The notes: generated by a model from the sequence alone, not told the origin. 64,000 nt of DNA from Anaerolinea thermophila (GCF_020723905.1 NZ_DYHZ01000002.1:186001-250000); one strand, 5' to 3'. Counted from the first letter of the stretch, positions 24,920 to 34,450 are shown. A program made the numbers and translations.

Positions 24920-25708
24920 ATGACCCAACCCAATCCCAATCTGCACAACCCGCACCTGAACGGTGAGCCATTTTTCTGGCAGGCTGGTCCGATTGGCATT
25001 CTGATGGTGCATGGCTTCACCGCCACGCCGGTGGAGGTGCGCATGGTTGCCGAGCGCCTGCATCCGCGCGGATACACGGTTGCCGCGCCGCTATTGCCCG
25101 GTCACGGCACACACCCCGACGACCTCAACCGCACCCGCTGGCAGGACTGGGTTGCCGCAGCGGAGGAAACCTATCAGCAATTGCGGAAAACCTGTCAGAA
25201 GGTCTATTTGCTGGGCGAGTCGATGGGCGCGCTGGTGGCGTTGGCTCTGGCGGCGGAACACCGCGAAGCCGAGGGAGTCATCGCCTCAGCTCCTGCCATC
25301 CGCCTGCAAATTTCTCCTGTGCAGAAAGCCCTGTTGCCGGTGTTGAGTCTGTTCACCCCCGCAGTTCCCAAAGGCGGGCTGGATGCCGATTCGCACTGGC
25401 AGGGGTATCCCGTCAATCCGCTCAAAGGTGTGCAACAGTTATTCCTCTTCCAGAAAGAGGTGGAGCGCCGCCTTCCAGAAATTGTTCAGCCTGTTCTGGT
25501 GCTGATGGGGCGCCACGACACCACCGTTCACCCCGATGCAGGGAAGATCATTCTGGATCGTGTTTCTTCGACTTATAAGTCGCTGGCATGGTTCGAGCAT
25601 TCCAGCCATGTGATTTTGATTGATCAGGAAGTGGACGCCGCTACCGAGCGCATCGAGCGTTTCATTCAGGATACCTCGAATGACGGTATGCCCGCCATGC
25701 TGAGTTGA
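24920..25708 (+). CDS. Alpha/beta-hydrolase, carboxylesterase Est30-like
   Basis: A 262-aa cytosolic hydrolase. HGFTATPVEVRMVAERLHPR and PLLPGHGTHPDDL are typical of the Est30/YvaK carboxylesterase and monoacylglycerol-lipase group. The nucleophile elbow is GESMG, the acid is in MGRHDTTVHP and the catalytic His is in FEHSSHVI. The start at 24920 is preferred because GGAGG sits 7 nt upstream; another ATG at 24896 overlaps the previous stop. It is probably co-transcribed with the dehydrogenase. Natural substrate unknown (short-chain esters or monoglycerides are usual). Confidence 0.88.
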   Translation: MTQPNPNLHNPHLNGEPFFWQAGPIGILMVHGFTATPVEVRMVAERLHPRGYTVAAPLLPGHGTHPDDLNRTRWQDWVAAAEETYQQLRKTCQKVYLLGESMGALVALALAAEHREAEGVIASAPAIRLQISPVQKALLPVLSLFTPAVPKGGLDADSHWQGYPVNPLKGVQQLFLFQKEVERRLPEIVQPVLVLMGRHDTTVHPDAGKIILDRVSSTYKSLAWFEHSSHVILIDQEVDAATERIERFIQDTSNDGMPAMLS

Positions 25709-25787
25709 TCGGACTGGCGCGCTTCGAACGTTCCTGGACCTGCCGAAGCCATTTTTTTATGGTGAGATTGTAAGGGGTTTCTCGAAC

Positions 25788-26714
25788 CTATCGCTCTTTG
25801 CCTGCCTCAATCACGGGCTGATTCTGCAGGGTGGGGGTTTCCATTCTGGCGTGCAGGTAAGGCGCCAGCGCCGAAAGCACCATCCCGGCGGTCATCAGTA
25901 CACAACCGGCAATGCCGCGCATGGACAGACGCTCGCCCAGCAGCAGCCAGCCTGCCAGCACCGCGAACACCGCTTCGGAGACCATAATCACCGCGGCGTG
26001 GGCGGGGTGCGCCTCGCGTTGAGCGATGACCTGCAGGGTAAAGGACACCCCCACGACCATCAGTCCGCCGTAGAGAATGGCGCCGCTGGCGGCGGAAATG
26101 TCTGCCAGTGCCGGGTGTTCCATCCCAAGCATGCCGGGCAGACTGAGCAAAGTGACCACCACAAACTGCCCGATGGCAATGTGCACCGGGTCGGCTCTGC
26201 GGGTTAGAAAACCCAGTGCCTGAATGTGCGCCGCCCAAAAGAACGCGCTTGCCAGCACCAGCCAGTCGCCCCGGGAAATCTGCAAGGCTTCGTTGACGCT
26301 GAGCAGGTATAACCCTGCCACTGCCAGCACAGCGCCCATCCAGGTTGCCGGGTGGGTGCGCTGACGCCACAGCAAACCCAGCACAGGCACCAGCACCACG
26401 TACAGACCGGTGATAAACCCTGCTTTGCCCGCGGTGGTGTACACCAGTCCTTCTGTTTGCAGGGTAGAGGCAATGAATAACAGCACCCCCGCCAGCAGAG
26501 AGGCTTTCAAAACCGTGCGGGCACTTGACTGTACACGCAGCGGTTCAAACCGACGCACCAGCGGAAGGAACAGGAAGAGCGCCAGTACGCCCATTCCGAA
26601 GCGCAGGGTGTTGTAGGTGAACACACCCACGTGTTCCATGCCCACGCGCTGGGCGACGAATCCCATGCCCCAGATGGCGGTGACCACCAGCAAGAGCGCG
26701 TTCGACCGCCACAT
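25788..26714 (-). CDS. EamA/DMT-family permease
   Basis: A 308-aa membrane protein with ten predicted helices in two EamA repeats (about 5-140 and 150-285). Family motifs include LLVVTAIWGMGFVAQRVGME at the start and VIMVSEAVFAVLAGWLLLGE near the end of repeat 2. Such drug/metabolite transporters export amino acids or other metabolites; no substrate can be assigned. It starts 1 nt after the stop of the DUF493 gene, so the two are co-transcribed. It ends in a hydrophilic tail of about 20 residues. Confidence 0.9.
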   Translation of the reverse strand: MWRSNALLLVVTAIWGMGFVAQRVGMEHVGVFTYNTLRFGMGVLALFLFLPLVRRFEPLRVQSSARTVLKASLLAGVLLFIASTLQTEGLVYTTAGKAGFITGLYVVLVPVLGLLWRQRTHPATWMGAVLAVAGLYLLSVNEALQISRGDWLVLASAFFWAAHIQALGFLTRRADPVHIAIGQFVVVTLLSLPGMLGMEHPALADISAASGAILYGGLMVVGVSFTLQVIAQREAHPAHAAVIMVSEAVFAVLAGWLLLGERLSMRGIAGCVLMTAGMVLSALAPYLHARMETPTLQNQPVIEAGKER

Positions 26715-26715
26715 G

Positions 26716-26985
26716 TCAAATCACCATCAGGACCCGTTGCTGGCTTTGCAGTTCGGCGTAAATGGCGTTCAACTGCACCCGCGAGGAAGCCGTGAACGAC
26801 ACGGTGACCGAGAGATAACGATCCTCGCGGCTGAGGCGTGTCTCCACCTTCTGGATATCTCCCTCGTCGAGGTGCTTCTGGAACAGGGCAATCACAAAGG
26901 CTTCAAAGTCCTGTTCGTTGCGCCCGATCACCTTGAGCGGGATTACCGTTGGAAAATCAAAAACTTCACGATCCAGATTCATCAT
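26716..26985 (-). CDS. DUF493 (YbeD-like) protein
   Basis: An 89-aa cytosolic protein with the DUF493 pattern: FDFPTVIPLKVIGRNEQDFE, a helical middle, then SREDRYLSVTVSFTASSRVQ and LNAIYAELQSQQRVLMVI. YbeD-like proteins have an ACT-like fold; YbeD lies near lipoate synthesis genes in E. coli, but no such gene is here. The ATG lies 6 nt after TATACT, so translation is probably leaderless. It is the first gene of a two-gene operon with an EamA permease. Confidence 0.85.
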   Translation of the reverse strand: MMNLDREVFDFPTVIPLKVIGRNEQDFEAFVIALFQKHLDEGDIQKVETRLSREDRYLSVTVSFTASSRVQLNAIYAELQSQQRVLMVI

Positions 26986-26991
26986 GCGCCG

Positions 26992-26997
26992 AGTATA
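26992..26997 (-). promoter_or_regulatory. -10 box of leaderless DUF493 operon
   Basis: Minus-strand TATACT, 6 nt before the ATG at 26985. Confidence 0.5.
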
Positions 26998-27072
26998 CCT
27001 GATTCTGGGCGCCTCTCAAGGGTGAAAAAAAGGGTCATTTTCTGATTCAGCGGACTGCTGATGTTCCGACAC

Positions 27073-27102
27073 AAAAAGGGCTGGCATACGCCAGCCCTTT
27101 TT
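27073..27102. terminator. Terminator hairpin after the ABC permease operon
   Basis: Perfect inverted repeat AAAAAGGGCTGGC/GCCAGCCCTTTTT with an ATAC loop. On the minus strand it ends the ABC operon; the symmetric A/T flanks could also stop plus-strand transcription. Confidence 0.88.
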
Positions 27103-27118
27103 GTCTGTGTGTGTGGAA

Positions 27119-28393
27119 TTACTCTTTTTCGTACGGCGTGCCATCGGCGGCAGGCATCTGACCGCGTCCCACTACGCCCGCAAGGACAATCATGGTGACG
27201 ATGTAGGGAGCCATTGCCATGAACTGAGTGGGAATCCCGGTGCCGAGAATGGTCAGTTTGGTGGCTACCGAGTCAGCGAACCCGAAGAGCAAGCCCGCTC
27301 CAAAAGCGCCCAGCGGCGTCCAGTTGCCGAAAATCATCGCCGCCAGACCGATGAAGCCTTTGCCCGCGGTCATCATCTCGTCAAAGCGTCCTACCGAGCC
27401 CAGAGTGAAGAAAGCACCGCCAATTCCCGCCATCAACCCGCTGAGCAGGACGGCCATGTAGCGGGTGGCGAACACGTTAATACCCAGCGTATCGGCGGCT
27501 TTGGGATGCTCGCCTACCGCGCGCAGGCGCAAGCCCCAGCGGGTGGAGAAGAGCGCCACCTGGATGACAATCAGCGAAATGAGCATGATGTAAACAAACA
27601 GGTTGGTGTTGAAGAACAGCGGTCCAATCACCGGGATATCCGCCAGCAGGGGGATGGGAATGCGCGGAAAGATGGGTGGATTGTTCAACTGCTGGTAGGT
27701 CTGAAGGAACTTTGCCGAGAGATAGGAACTCAGTCCGGCAGAGAAGATATTGATGACCGTGCCGGAGATAATCTGGTTGATTTTGTAGTGGATGGAGAGC
27801 ACCCCGTGAATGAGCGCCAGAAGCATGCTGGAGAGCATGGCTGCCAGCAAGCCCACCCACATGTTCTTGGTCACGCTTCCCACCAGCGCGCCAACCATTG
27901 CCGCCATGAGCATCATGCCTTCAATGGCGATGTTCACCACACCCGCGCGTTCGGAGAGCACTCCCGAGAACGCTCCGAGGATAATCGGCACGCCCAGCAG
28001 GATTGCCGCACTGAGCATCCCCACCAGATTGAGCGATTTACCTGCTGTAGCCCAGGTGAGGAAGGAGAAAACCGTCAACCCCACCACCACACTCAACACC
28101 AGATTCATCCAGCGTCCGAATCCACGCCAGACCTGAACCAGCCCGAGGATCACGGTGAGAATGGCAAGCACCAGCAGGGTGCTGTACGCCGGAATCAGCC
28201 AGTCCGGTGCCGCACCGCGATCCAACCCACCGGGGGTCATCACAAAGCGCGCCACCATCCCGGGTTCGGTGCGGCGGAAGAACAGGAAGATCAACACCCC
28301 CAGCAAAATTTCAATGATGCCGGTGGCACGCTGTCGGGTGGGGGAAATGACCTCCACTTTTTTGCGGTGAATGACAATTGTTGAAGTAGCCAT
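27119..28393 (-). CDS. Nucleoside/BMP ABC transporter permease 2
   Basis: A 424-aa inner membrane permease of the BPD_transp_2 family (like NupQ/YufQ). After a basic N-terminus, about ten helices include GLTVFSFLTWATAGKSLNLV and ILGAFSGVLSERAGVVNIAI, followed by EGMMLMAAMVGAL. The SGVLSERAGVVNIAIEG segment is the hallmark of these permeases. Its start abuts the stop of the upstream permease gene (TAAATG). It forms a heterodimer with that permease, energised by the ATPase at 29694, and imports nucleosides or related compounds delivered by a BMP lipoprotein (candidate at 11777). Confidence 0.93.
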   Translation of the reverse strand: MATSTIVIHRKKVEVISPTRQRATGIIEILLGVLIFLFFRRTEPGMVARFVMTPGGLDRGAAPDWLIPAYSTLLVLAILTVILGLVQVWRGFGRWMNLVLSVVVGLTVFSFLTWATAGKSLNLVGMLSAAILLGVPIILGAFSGVLSERAGVVNIAIEGMMLMAAMVGALVGSVTKNMWVGLLAAMLSSMLLALIHGVLSIHYKINQIISGTVINIFSAGLSSYLSAKFLQTYQQLNNPPIFPRIPIPLLADIPVIGPLFFNTNLFVYIMLISLIVIQVALFSTRWGLRLRAVGEHPKAADTLGINVFATRYMAVLLSGLMAGIGGAFFTLGSVGRFDEMMTAGKGFIGLAAMIFGNWTPLGAFGAGLLFGFADSVATKLTILGTGIPTQFMAMAPYIVTMIVLAGVVGRGQMPAADGTPYEKE

Positions 28394-29680
28394 TTACTTG
28401 TTCCCTCCTCCCCAACTGCCGGTAAAGACGGCTTCTTCTGCTTCTTTGGGAACACGGATGCGGTAAATGGTGCGGATGATGGCAGGAGCCGCCACAAATG
28501 CCAGGATGAGCGCCTGAATGATGGAAATAATATCGTTGGGAATGTACAGCAATTCCATGCGGGTGGCGCCGTTGCGCAAAGCGCCAAACAACAGCGAAGC
28601 CAGCACCACGCCCATCGGCGTGCTGTTGCCCAGCAGTGCCAGCGCAATGCTGTCGAAGCCGTAACCCGGCGAAAGCCCCAGCGCCATACTGCGGTTGACC
28701 GCCAAAATCTGATTGGCGCCCGCCATGCCTGCCAGCGCGCCGGAGAGGGTCATCGCCAGCACAATGTTCTTGGTAATGTTCATCCCGGCGTATTTTGCCG
28801 CATTCGGGTTTGCCCCGACGGTGCGCAGGTCAAATCCCCAGGTTGTCTTGAAGAGCAACCAGTGCACGGCGTAGGCAAACGCCAGGGCAATGAAAAAGCC
28901 CAGGTGGAAACGGATGGGCGGCGGGAAGAACTGCGGAATTTCTGCCGACTTTTCAATGATGGGACTGATGGGCAGACCACCCGACCCCGGACGGGTCAGC
29001 GGACCGGACAACAGCCATTCGGTCAGGCGGAAGGCAATCCAGTTCATCATGATGGTGTTGATCACCTCATGAGCGCCGGTTTTGGCTTTGAGCCAGCCGG
29101 GTATAAAGCCCCACAGTGCTCCTCCCAGCGCGCCTGCCAGAAACGCCAGTGGTGCATGGATGATTTGAGGCAGTCCCTTTACAAAGATGCCCACCGCGGT
29201 TGCCGCTGCGGCGCCGATGAACAACTGTCCTTCCACGCCGATATTGAACAACCCCGAGCGGAAGCCCAGCGCCACCGCCAGACCGGCAAAAATGTACGGC
29301 GTGGCGTTGACCAGACTTTCCAGAATGGGGTTCACTGCCCGGCGAATCTCCAGCGGGTTACCCGACTGCAACGCCGAGATGATGCGCGCCGGGTCCCCAA
29401 GTGCGCCGGTAAACAGTGCCTGATAGGATTGGATGATGGTCTTCCAGACCGTCGCCATTCCCGAGCCAAACGACACGCGGAAGGCGGCATACACGTCTTC
29501 ACTGGTCACCACAATAAAGATCGCGCCAAAGACCAGACCGGTGAAGATCGCCAGCAGAGGAACCACCAGTGTGCGCCCGGTTTTACGCCAGCCTTTTATT
29601 CGCTGGGCTTCTTCGGACTGCCCGGTGACTTCCTCTAAAAAAACTTTTCCTGCATCTTGTTTCGGCTTGTTTTCGCTCAC
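28394..29680 (-). CDS. Nucleoside/BMP ABC transporter permease 1
   Basis: A 428-aa BPD_transp_2 permease (NupP/YufP-like). After a hydrophilic N-terminus of about 35 residues, helices run to residue about 400. Signatures include GLAVALGFRSGLFNIGVEGQ (family hallmark) and AKTGAHEVINTIMMNWIAF, with GFDSIALALLGNSTPMGVVL near the end. The start is taken as GTG at 29680, 13 nt after the ATPase stop, with GGGGTGG upstream. An in-frame ATG further upstream lies inside the ATPase gene and lacks a ribosome binding site. Confidence 0.92.
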   Translation of the reverse strand: MSENKPKQDAGKVFLEEVTGQSEEAQRIKGWRKTGRTLVVPLLAIFTGLVFGAIFIVVTSEDVYAAFRVSFGSGMATVWKTIIQSYQALFTGALGDPARIISALQSGNPLEIRRAVNPILESLVNATPYIFAGLAVALGFRSGLFNIGVEGQLFIGAAAATAVGIFVKGLPQIIHAPLAFLAGALGGALWGFIPGWLKAKTGAHEVINTIMMNWIAFRLTEWLLSGPLTRPGSGGLPISPIIEKSAEIPQFFPPPIRFHLGFFIALAFAYAVHWLLFKTTWGFDLRTVGANPNAAKYAGMNITKNIVLAMTLSGALAGMAGANQILAVNRSMALGLSPGYGFDSIALALLGNSTPMGVVLASLLFGALRNGATRMELLYIPNDIISIIQALILAFVAAPAIIRTIYRIRVPKEAEEAVFTGSWGGGNK

Positions 29681-29693
29681 GATCCACCCCGTG

Positions 29694-31256
29694 TCACAAG
29701 GTTGATTCGACGACGCGCTCCCCAACCTGCGGGGCGCCTGCCTGTTCCGGACTGACGCCTGCCATCAGCAAACCAATGTAGTTCTTGGTGGCTTGCTCGG
29801 CAGGTACAATTGCCACGATTTTGCCGCGGTACATCACGGCAATGCGATCGGACAGTTCCATGATTTCATCCAGTTCAGACGAAACCAGCAACACCGCACA
29901 GCCCTCATCGCGTTTTTCGACAATGCGCTTGTGAATGTACTCAATGGAGCCCACATCCAGACCGCGCGTGGGTTGGGATGCCACCAGCAGACGGATGGGG
30001 CGCGAGAACTCCCGCGCAACAATGACTTTTTGCTGATTTCCACCCGAGAGATTGCCCACGTTCACCAGCGGTCCCGGTGTGCGGATGTCAAAGTCCTGGA
30101 TTAACTTTTCGGCAGTCTTGAGAATCTCCTGTTCCTGAATGCGGATGCCGCGGGCAAAGGGCGGTTTGTAGTACGTGCACAGGGCAATGTTATCAGAGAC
30201 CGGGAAGGTCAACACCAGCCCATCGCGCTGGCGGTCTTCAGGAACGTGCGCGCACCCCAGTTCGGTAATTTTGCGCGGGGTGGCGTGGGTTACATCCTCG
30301 CCCAGCAGACGGATGGTGCCCGAAATGGGATGGCGCAAGCCGGTCACGGCTTCCACCAGTTCGGTTTGCCCGTTGCCCTGCACGCCAGCCACGCCCAGAA
30401 TCTCACCTGCACGCACATCAAAACTGACCCCGTCCACGGTAATCTGCTTTTGTGCGTCGGCAACCACCAGATCCCTGACTTCCAGCACCACTTCACCGGC
30501 TTTGGCGATTTCCTTTTCCACTTCCAGGCGCACGGTGCGCCCTACCATCATCTCTGCCAGTTTGGCTTTGTCGGCTTCGGCGGGGGTGGTTTCACCTACC
30601 ACTTTGCCGCGCCGGATGACCATGATGCGGTCGGAAATTTCCAGCACCTCGCGCAGTTTGTGGGTAATGAAGATGATGGACTTGCCCTGTTTGACCAGTT
30701 CGCGCATGATCACGAACAGTTCATCGGCTTCCTGCGGGGTAAGCACGGCGGTCGGCTCGTCGAAGATGAGGATGTCCGCCTCGCGGAATAGCAGTTTGAT
30801 GATTTCCACACGCTGCTGCACGCCTACCGGCAAATCGCGCACGTAGGCGTACGGGTCCACTTCAAGGTGATAGCGTTCGGAAATCTCGCGGATGCGCTGA
30901 GCCGTCTTTTCACGGTCCAGGAAATCGCCCATGCGCACCGTCTCGGCGCCCAGCATGACGTTTTCCGTGACAGTAAAAACCGGGATCAGCATGAAGTGCT
31001 GGTGCACCATACCAATCCCGGCTCGAATCGCATCCAGTGGTGAATGAACGGTTATTTTCTGGCCTCGCACATAGATTTCACCCTCATCCGGCTGATACAA
31101 GCCATATAGGATGTTCATCAATGTGGATTTTCCGGCTCCGTTTTCCCCGAGTAAAGCCAGAATTTCGCCTTCATTGAGGGTTAAGTCGATGTGATCATTC
31201 GCCAGTACGCCCGGGAACCGCTTGGTGATTCCCTTCAACTGCAGAACTGGTGTCAT
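29694..31256 (-). CDS. Nucleoside/BMP ABC transporter ATP-binding protein (two NBDs)
   Basis: A 520-aa fused ATPase, as in the sugar/nucleoside import class (RbsA, NupO). NBD1 has Walker A LLGENGAGKSTLMN (about 35-48), Walker B LIFDEPTAVL and a switch His in IFITHKL. NBD2 (about 260-500) has the degenerate P-loop GVQGNGQTELVEAV, the signature LSGGNQQKVIVAREFS and LLVASQPTRGLD. It starts after GGAGGATTC. It powers the two permeases encoded immediately downstream. No substrate-binding protein is adjacent. Confidence 0.95.
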   Translation of the reverse strand: MTPVLQLKGITKRFPGVLANDHIDLTLNEGEILALLGENGAGKSTLMNILYGLYQPDEGEIYVRGQKITVHSPLDAIRAGIGMVHQHFMLIPVFTVTENVMLGAETVRMGDFLDREKTAQRIREISERYHLEVDPYAYVRDLPVGVQQRVEIIKLLFREADILIFDEPTAVLTPQEADELFVIMRELVKQGKSIIFITHKLREVLEISDRIMVIRRGKVVGETTPAEADKAKLAEMMVGRTVRLEVEKEIAKAGEVVLEVRDLVVADAQKQITVDGVSFDVRAGEILGVAGVQGNGQTELVEAVTGLRHPISGTIRLLGEDVTHATPRKITELGCAHVPEDRQRDGLVLTFPVSDNIALCTYYKPPFARGIRIQEQEILKTAEKLIQDFDIRTPGPLVNVGNLSGGNQQKVIVAREFSRPIRLLVASQPTRGLDVGSIEYIHKRIVEKRDEGCAVLLVSSELDEIMELSDRIAVMYRGKIVAIVPAEQATKNYIGLLMAGVSPEQAGAPQVGERVVESTL

Positions 31257-31368
31257 GAATCCTCCGCTCTTTAAGGAAAGAATTGTGCTTATTTTATCAC
31301 AATGTTAGACAAGTCTTCCTTCCATTTGTCATATTTTCCGCACACAACGTTCACAATTGAACATAATG

Positions 31369-31397
31369 AAGCCTCCCCCGCACTGCGGGGGAGGCTT
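31369..31397. terminator. Terminator-like hairpin downstream of the SufE-like gene
   Basis: Inverted repeat of 13 bp, AAGCCTCCCCCGC-type arms around an ACT loop. It lies between the SufE-like gene (minus) and the ABC operon start. The minus-strand T-run is weak, so it may instead protect the mRNA 3' end. Confidence 0.6.
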
Positions 31398-31401
31398 ACG
31401 A

Positions 31402-31845
31402 TCATCTCGGGGATTCTTCCAGACGTGCCAGCGCCAGCCGTTTGACATGCGCCACAATTGCCGCCATGCCGTTTAACCGCTGAGAGGTTACCACTTCCTG
31501 CAACCCCATCCTCATGTAAAAATCGGAGGGCAGGTGCAGAATGTCCTCAGGGGTTGCACCGCGCAGGCCTTCGGCAATGATGGCGGCATAGCCGCGCACG
31601 GTAGGCGATTCGGCGGGCACGGCAAAATGAAATACGGCGCCATCCGCCAGCCATTCTACCGCCACGGAAACCGGCGTCATACACTCCGGCACCGATTCCA
31701 TGGCATCGAGGCGTCCTTCCAGATGGGCGGGCAGAGGCGGTAAACTCTCGGCGTACTGCAACAGTAACTCCAGTTTCTCCCGCCCCTGGCACAGACGGAA
31801 ATCCTCTACAATTTCGGCAAGGCGTTCAGGGAGCGTTTCGTTCAT
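31402..31845 (-). CDS. SufE-family sulfur-transfer protein
   Basis: A 147-aa cytosolic SufE-like protein. [20 protein letters not shown] at the N-terminus, the persulfide-carrying cysteine in [10 protein letters not shown] (Cys55) and [20 protein letters not shown] followed by [13 protein letters not shown] match the family. SufE normally accepts sulfur from SufS for Fe-S cluster assembly. Here its start overlaps the stop of a rhodanese gene by 4 nt and no sufS is nearby, so a rhodanese could be its sulfur donor. It is the second gene of a two-gene operon. Confidence 0.88.
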   Translation of the reverse strand: MNETLPERLAEIVEDFRLCQGREKLELLLQYAESLPPLPAHLEGRLDAMESVPECMTPVSVAVEWLADGAVFHFAVPAESPTVRGYAAIIAEGLRGATPEDILHLPSDFYMRMGLQEVVTSQRLNGMAAIVAHVKRLALARLEESPR

Positions 31846-32696
31846 CCGCCCCCCTTCTCAATGGGCGCGCCCACCAGATTGCCCCATTCCGTCCATGAGC
31901 CATCGTAGTTGCGCACCTGCGGATATCCCAGCAGGTACTTCAGCACAAACCAGGTGTGCGAACTGCGCTCCCCAATGCGGCAGTAGGCAATCACCTCACG
32001 GTCAGGGGTGATTCCCTTGCTCTGATAGAGTTCCCGCAAAGCCTGAGGGAGTTTGAAAGTGCCATCTTCAGGGTTGACCGCCATTGCCCAGGGGATGTTG
32101 ACTGCTCCCTGAATATGGCCGCCGCGCAGCGCCCCTTCCTGCGGATAGTTGGGCATGTGGAGCAGTTCGCCGGTGTATTCCTGTGGAGAACGCACATCTA
32201 CCAGCGCGCCGTTTTGTTCGATGTGACGGAAGACATCCTCGCGGAAGGCGCGGATCTCGGGCTTGGGCGGTCTGGCGCGGTATGTGGTGGGCGGGTACAC
32301 CGGCACCTCGCGGGTGATTGGACGGGCTTCCTGAAGCCATTTTTGCCGTCCCCCGTTGAGGATGCGCAGGTGCTCATGTCCGTAATACTCAAACAGCCAG
32401 AAAGCGTAACAGGCAAACCAGTTGTTCTTATCGCCGTAGAAGATCACCGTGGTGTCGTTGGCAATCCCCAGGCTCTGACACAGGGCTTCGAACTGCTCCT
32501 GATTGATAAAATCGCGGCGCACCGGGTCTTGCAGAGTGGTGAACCAGTCCACCTTGACTGCACCGGGGATGTGTCCGGTTTCGTACAGCAACGGGTCTTC
32601 ATCGGATTCGACAATGCGAATCTTCGGATCCTGGAGATGCTCCATTAACCATCCGGTTTCTACCAGCACTTCCGGGTGAGCGTACTGTTCTGACAT
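31842..32696 (-). CDS. Two-domain thiosulfate sulfurtransferase (rhodanese)
   Basis: A 284-aa protein with two rhodanese folds. The N-terminal domain (about 8-125) lacks the active cysteine ([10 protein letters not shown] at the loop position), as usual. The C-terminal domain (about 150-280) has the active loop [14 protein letters not shown] with Cys239. [17 protein letters not shown] and [12 protein letters not shown] are typical. It should transfer sulfane sulfur from thiosulfate or persulfides to acceptors. AAAGGAGGTTCCC is a very strong ribosome binding site. It overlaps the SufE-like gene by 4 nt, which suggests direct persulfide hand-over. Confidence 0.93.
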   Translation of the reverse strand: MSEQYAHPEVLVETGWLMEHLQDPKIRIVESDEDPLLYETGHIPGAVKVDWFTTLQDPVRRDFINQEQFEALCQSLGIANDTTVIFYGDKNNWFACYAFWLFEYYGHEHLRILNGGRQKWLQEARPITREVPVYPPTTYRARPPKPEIRAFREDVFRHIEQNGALVDVRSPQEYTGELLHMPNYPQEGALRGGHIQGAVNIPWAMAVNPEDGTFKLPQALRELYQSKGITPDREVIAYCRIGERSSHTWFVLKYLLGYPQVRNYDGSWTEWGNLVGAPIEKGGG

Positions 32697-32923
32697 GGGA
32701 ACCTCCTTTCGAGGCTAAATTGGATAAAATTTATATGATTTATTATAAAAATTTGGAGGCTGGTTTGTCAAGGTGAAACCACAGGTTTCGTATGTGTCCG
32801 GGAAGAGGGACTGAAATACCCCAGATGCCTGCAATTTTTTCCCCGTTTTTCCGTATACTGAAAGAGAGTAAATGAATGGCATCATGCGCTCATTCGAATG
32901 TTCGCAGAGAGGAGTTTATACCG

Positions 32924-34429
32924 ATGAACGATACCCGTGCTCGCATTGTTTTGAGTCTCCTGTTGATTCTTCTGGGACTGGCATTTCTAACTTTTGAGGT
33001 TGTGGGCTGGGCTGGGATTTCTCTCACCTGGCCTCTTGGCATTGTTGCGGTTGGCGGTTTGCTCTTTCTCGTCATGTTTCTGGGCGGGCGAGGGCTGGGC
33101 GTGCTGGCAATCCCTGCCAGCATTGTCACCATGCTGGGGGCAATCTTCTGGGTGCAGGAACGCTTCAACCTGTATCAGACCTGGGCGTATGCCTGGGCGC
33201 TGATCATTGTGGCGGTGGGCTTTGGCTTGCTGATTTACGGTCTGTGGAGTAACCTGCCGGAATTGCGCCGCTCTGGCTGGAAGACCATGCAGGTTGGCAT
33301 CATTCTGTTCCTCATTTTTGGCGCCATTTTTGAACTGCTCTTCAGCCTGGTTGGCGTGGGGGCGCGGCTGGGCGGCGGTCTCTTCTGGGCGTTGATCCTT
33401 GCCGGGCTGGGTGTCCTCCTGCTGGCAATCCGGCTGTCGCGCTACATCCTGCGCCGCGGCGAACCGGGCGGTGAGTGGGACTTCTTCTGGCCCCTCATGT
33501 TCATCACCTTTGGTGTGCTGTGGTTGCTGGTTTCGGTCAGTGTCCTTCCTGCCGAAAACCTTACGGCGGTCTTCCGCCTCTGGCCCGCGTTCCTGGTCGT
33601 CATTGGCTTTCTGGTGCTGATAGGAAACCGGTACCCGCTGGCAAATCTGGCGCTGGGTTTGATGACTGCCGCAGTCATCGTGTGGGCGGTGTGGACGGGG
33701 GCGGCGGCGCGCCTGCCGGTTCGCTCGGGCTTTCTGTTCATACCTTCAATCTCCTCGCAAGGGGGGATGAGCCAGGTCATTTCCGGCAACGGACAGGTCG
33801 CCAGCGAGACTCGTGAGGTGCGCGGGGTTTCCAGTTTGCTGGTGGAAGGCGCCAGCGAGGTTACCCTTGTTCAGGGGGACAAAGAAGAACTGGTCATTGA
33901 GACGGATGAGAACCTCCTGCCTTACCTGACCAGCCGGGTTGTGGCAGGGAAGTTGATCCTGGGCATTCAACCCGGCGTGGGCATTTCGCCTTCCCGCACC
34001 ATCCGCTATCGCCTGACGGTGAAGTCATTGAGCGAAATTGAAGCCAGCGGGGCGTCCACAATCCGGGTGGACGGGTGGAAAGGCAACGCCTTAAGTATCC
34101 GTATCGAAGGCGCCAGTGATTTCTCGCTGAAAGGTCTGGCGGTAAACCGTCTGGAGGTGGATATCGAAGGTCTGGGTAAGGTTACGGCGGCAGGCACCGC
34201 TCCTGAACTGGATGTGGAGATCAGTGGTTCGGGTACGCTGGATGCCGGCGACCTGCGCGCCGAGCGTGCCCAGGTGCGGGTGGATGGTCTCGGCAATGTC
34301 ACCGTGTGGGTGACCGGAGAACTGGAAACGCGCATTTCCGGCGCCGGTTCGGTGGGCTACTACGGATCCCCGCAGATCAAACCACGCAATGATGGGCTGG
34401 CTACCCTGCGTCCGCTGGGAGAGAAGTGA
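32924..34429 (+). CDS. Membrane protein with C-terminal DUF2807 (head GIN) beta domain
   Basis: A 501-aa protein. Residues 1-290 hold about eight to nine hydrophobic helices, repeating the LiaF-type paired-helix pattern (for example LLILLGLAFLTFEVVGWAG and WPLMFITFGVLWLLVSVSVL). Residues about 305-490 are a DUF2807 right-handed beta-helix-like region: VRGVSSLLVEGASEVTLVQG, SLSEIEASGASTIRVDGWKG, LEVDIEGLGKVTAAG, ISGAGSVGYYGSPQ. DUF2807 proteins are mostly envelope proteins of unknown role; LiaF-like fusions suggest cell-envelope stress sensing. The start at 32924 follows GAGAGGAG at a slightly long distance. A TATACT at about 32854 is the likely -10. Confidence 0.82.
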   Translation: MNDTRARIVLSLLLILLGLAFLTFEVVGWAGISLTWPLGIVAVGGLLFLVMFLGGRGLGVLAIPASIVTMLGAIFWVQERFNLYQTWAYAWALIIVAVGFGLLIYGLWSNLPELRRSGWKTMQVGIILFLIFGAIFELLFSLVGVGARLGGGLFWALILAGLGVLLLAIRLSRYILRRGEPGGEWDFFWPLMFITFGVLWLLVSVSVLPAENLTAVFRLWPAFLVVIGFLVLIGNRYPLANLALGLMTAAVIVWAVWTGAAARLPVRSGFLFIPSISSQGGMSQVISGNGQVASETREVRGVSSLLVEGASEVTLVQGDKEELVIETDENLLPYLTSRVVAGKLILGIQPGVGISPSRTIRYRLTVKSLSEIEASGASTIRVDGWKGNALSIRIEGASDFSLKGLAVNRLEVDIEGLGKVTAAGTAPELDVEISGSGTLDAGDLRAERAQVRVDGLGNVTVWVTGELETRISGAGSVGYYGSPQIKPRNDGLATLRPLGEK

Positions 34430-34450
34430 ATCCAGCGAGTTCAAGGAAAA

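Noticed and set aside
27101-28384. 427-codon plus-strand frame across the ABC permease gene
   Set aside because: The product is very rich in His, Gln, Asp and Arg, typical of the complement of a membrane protein gene, and starts inside a terminator region.
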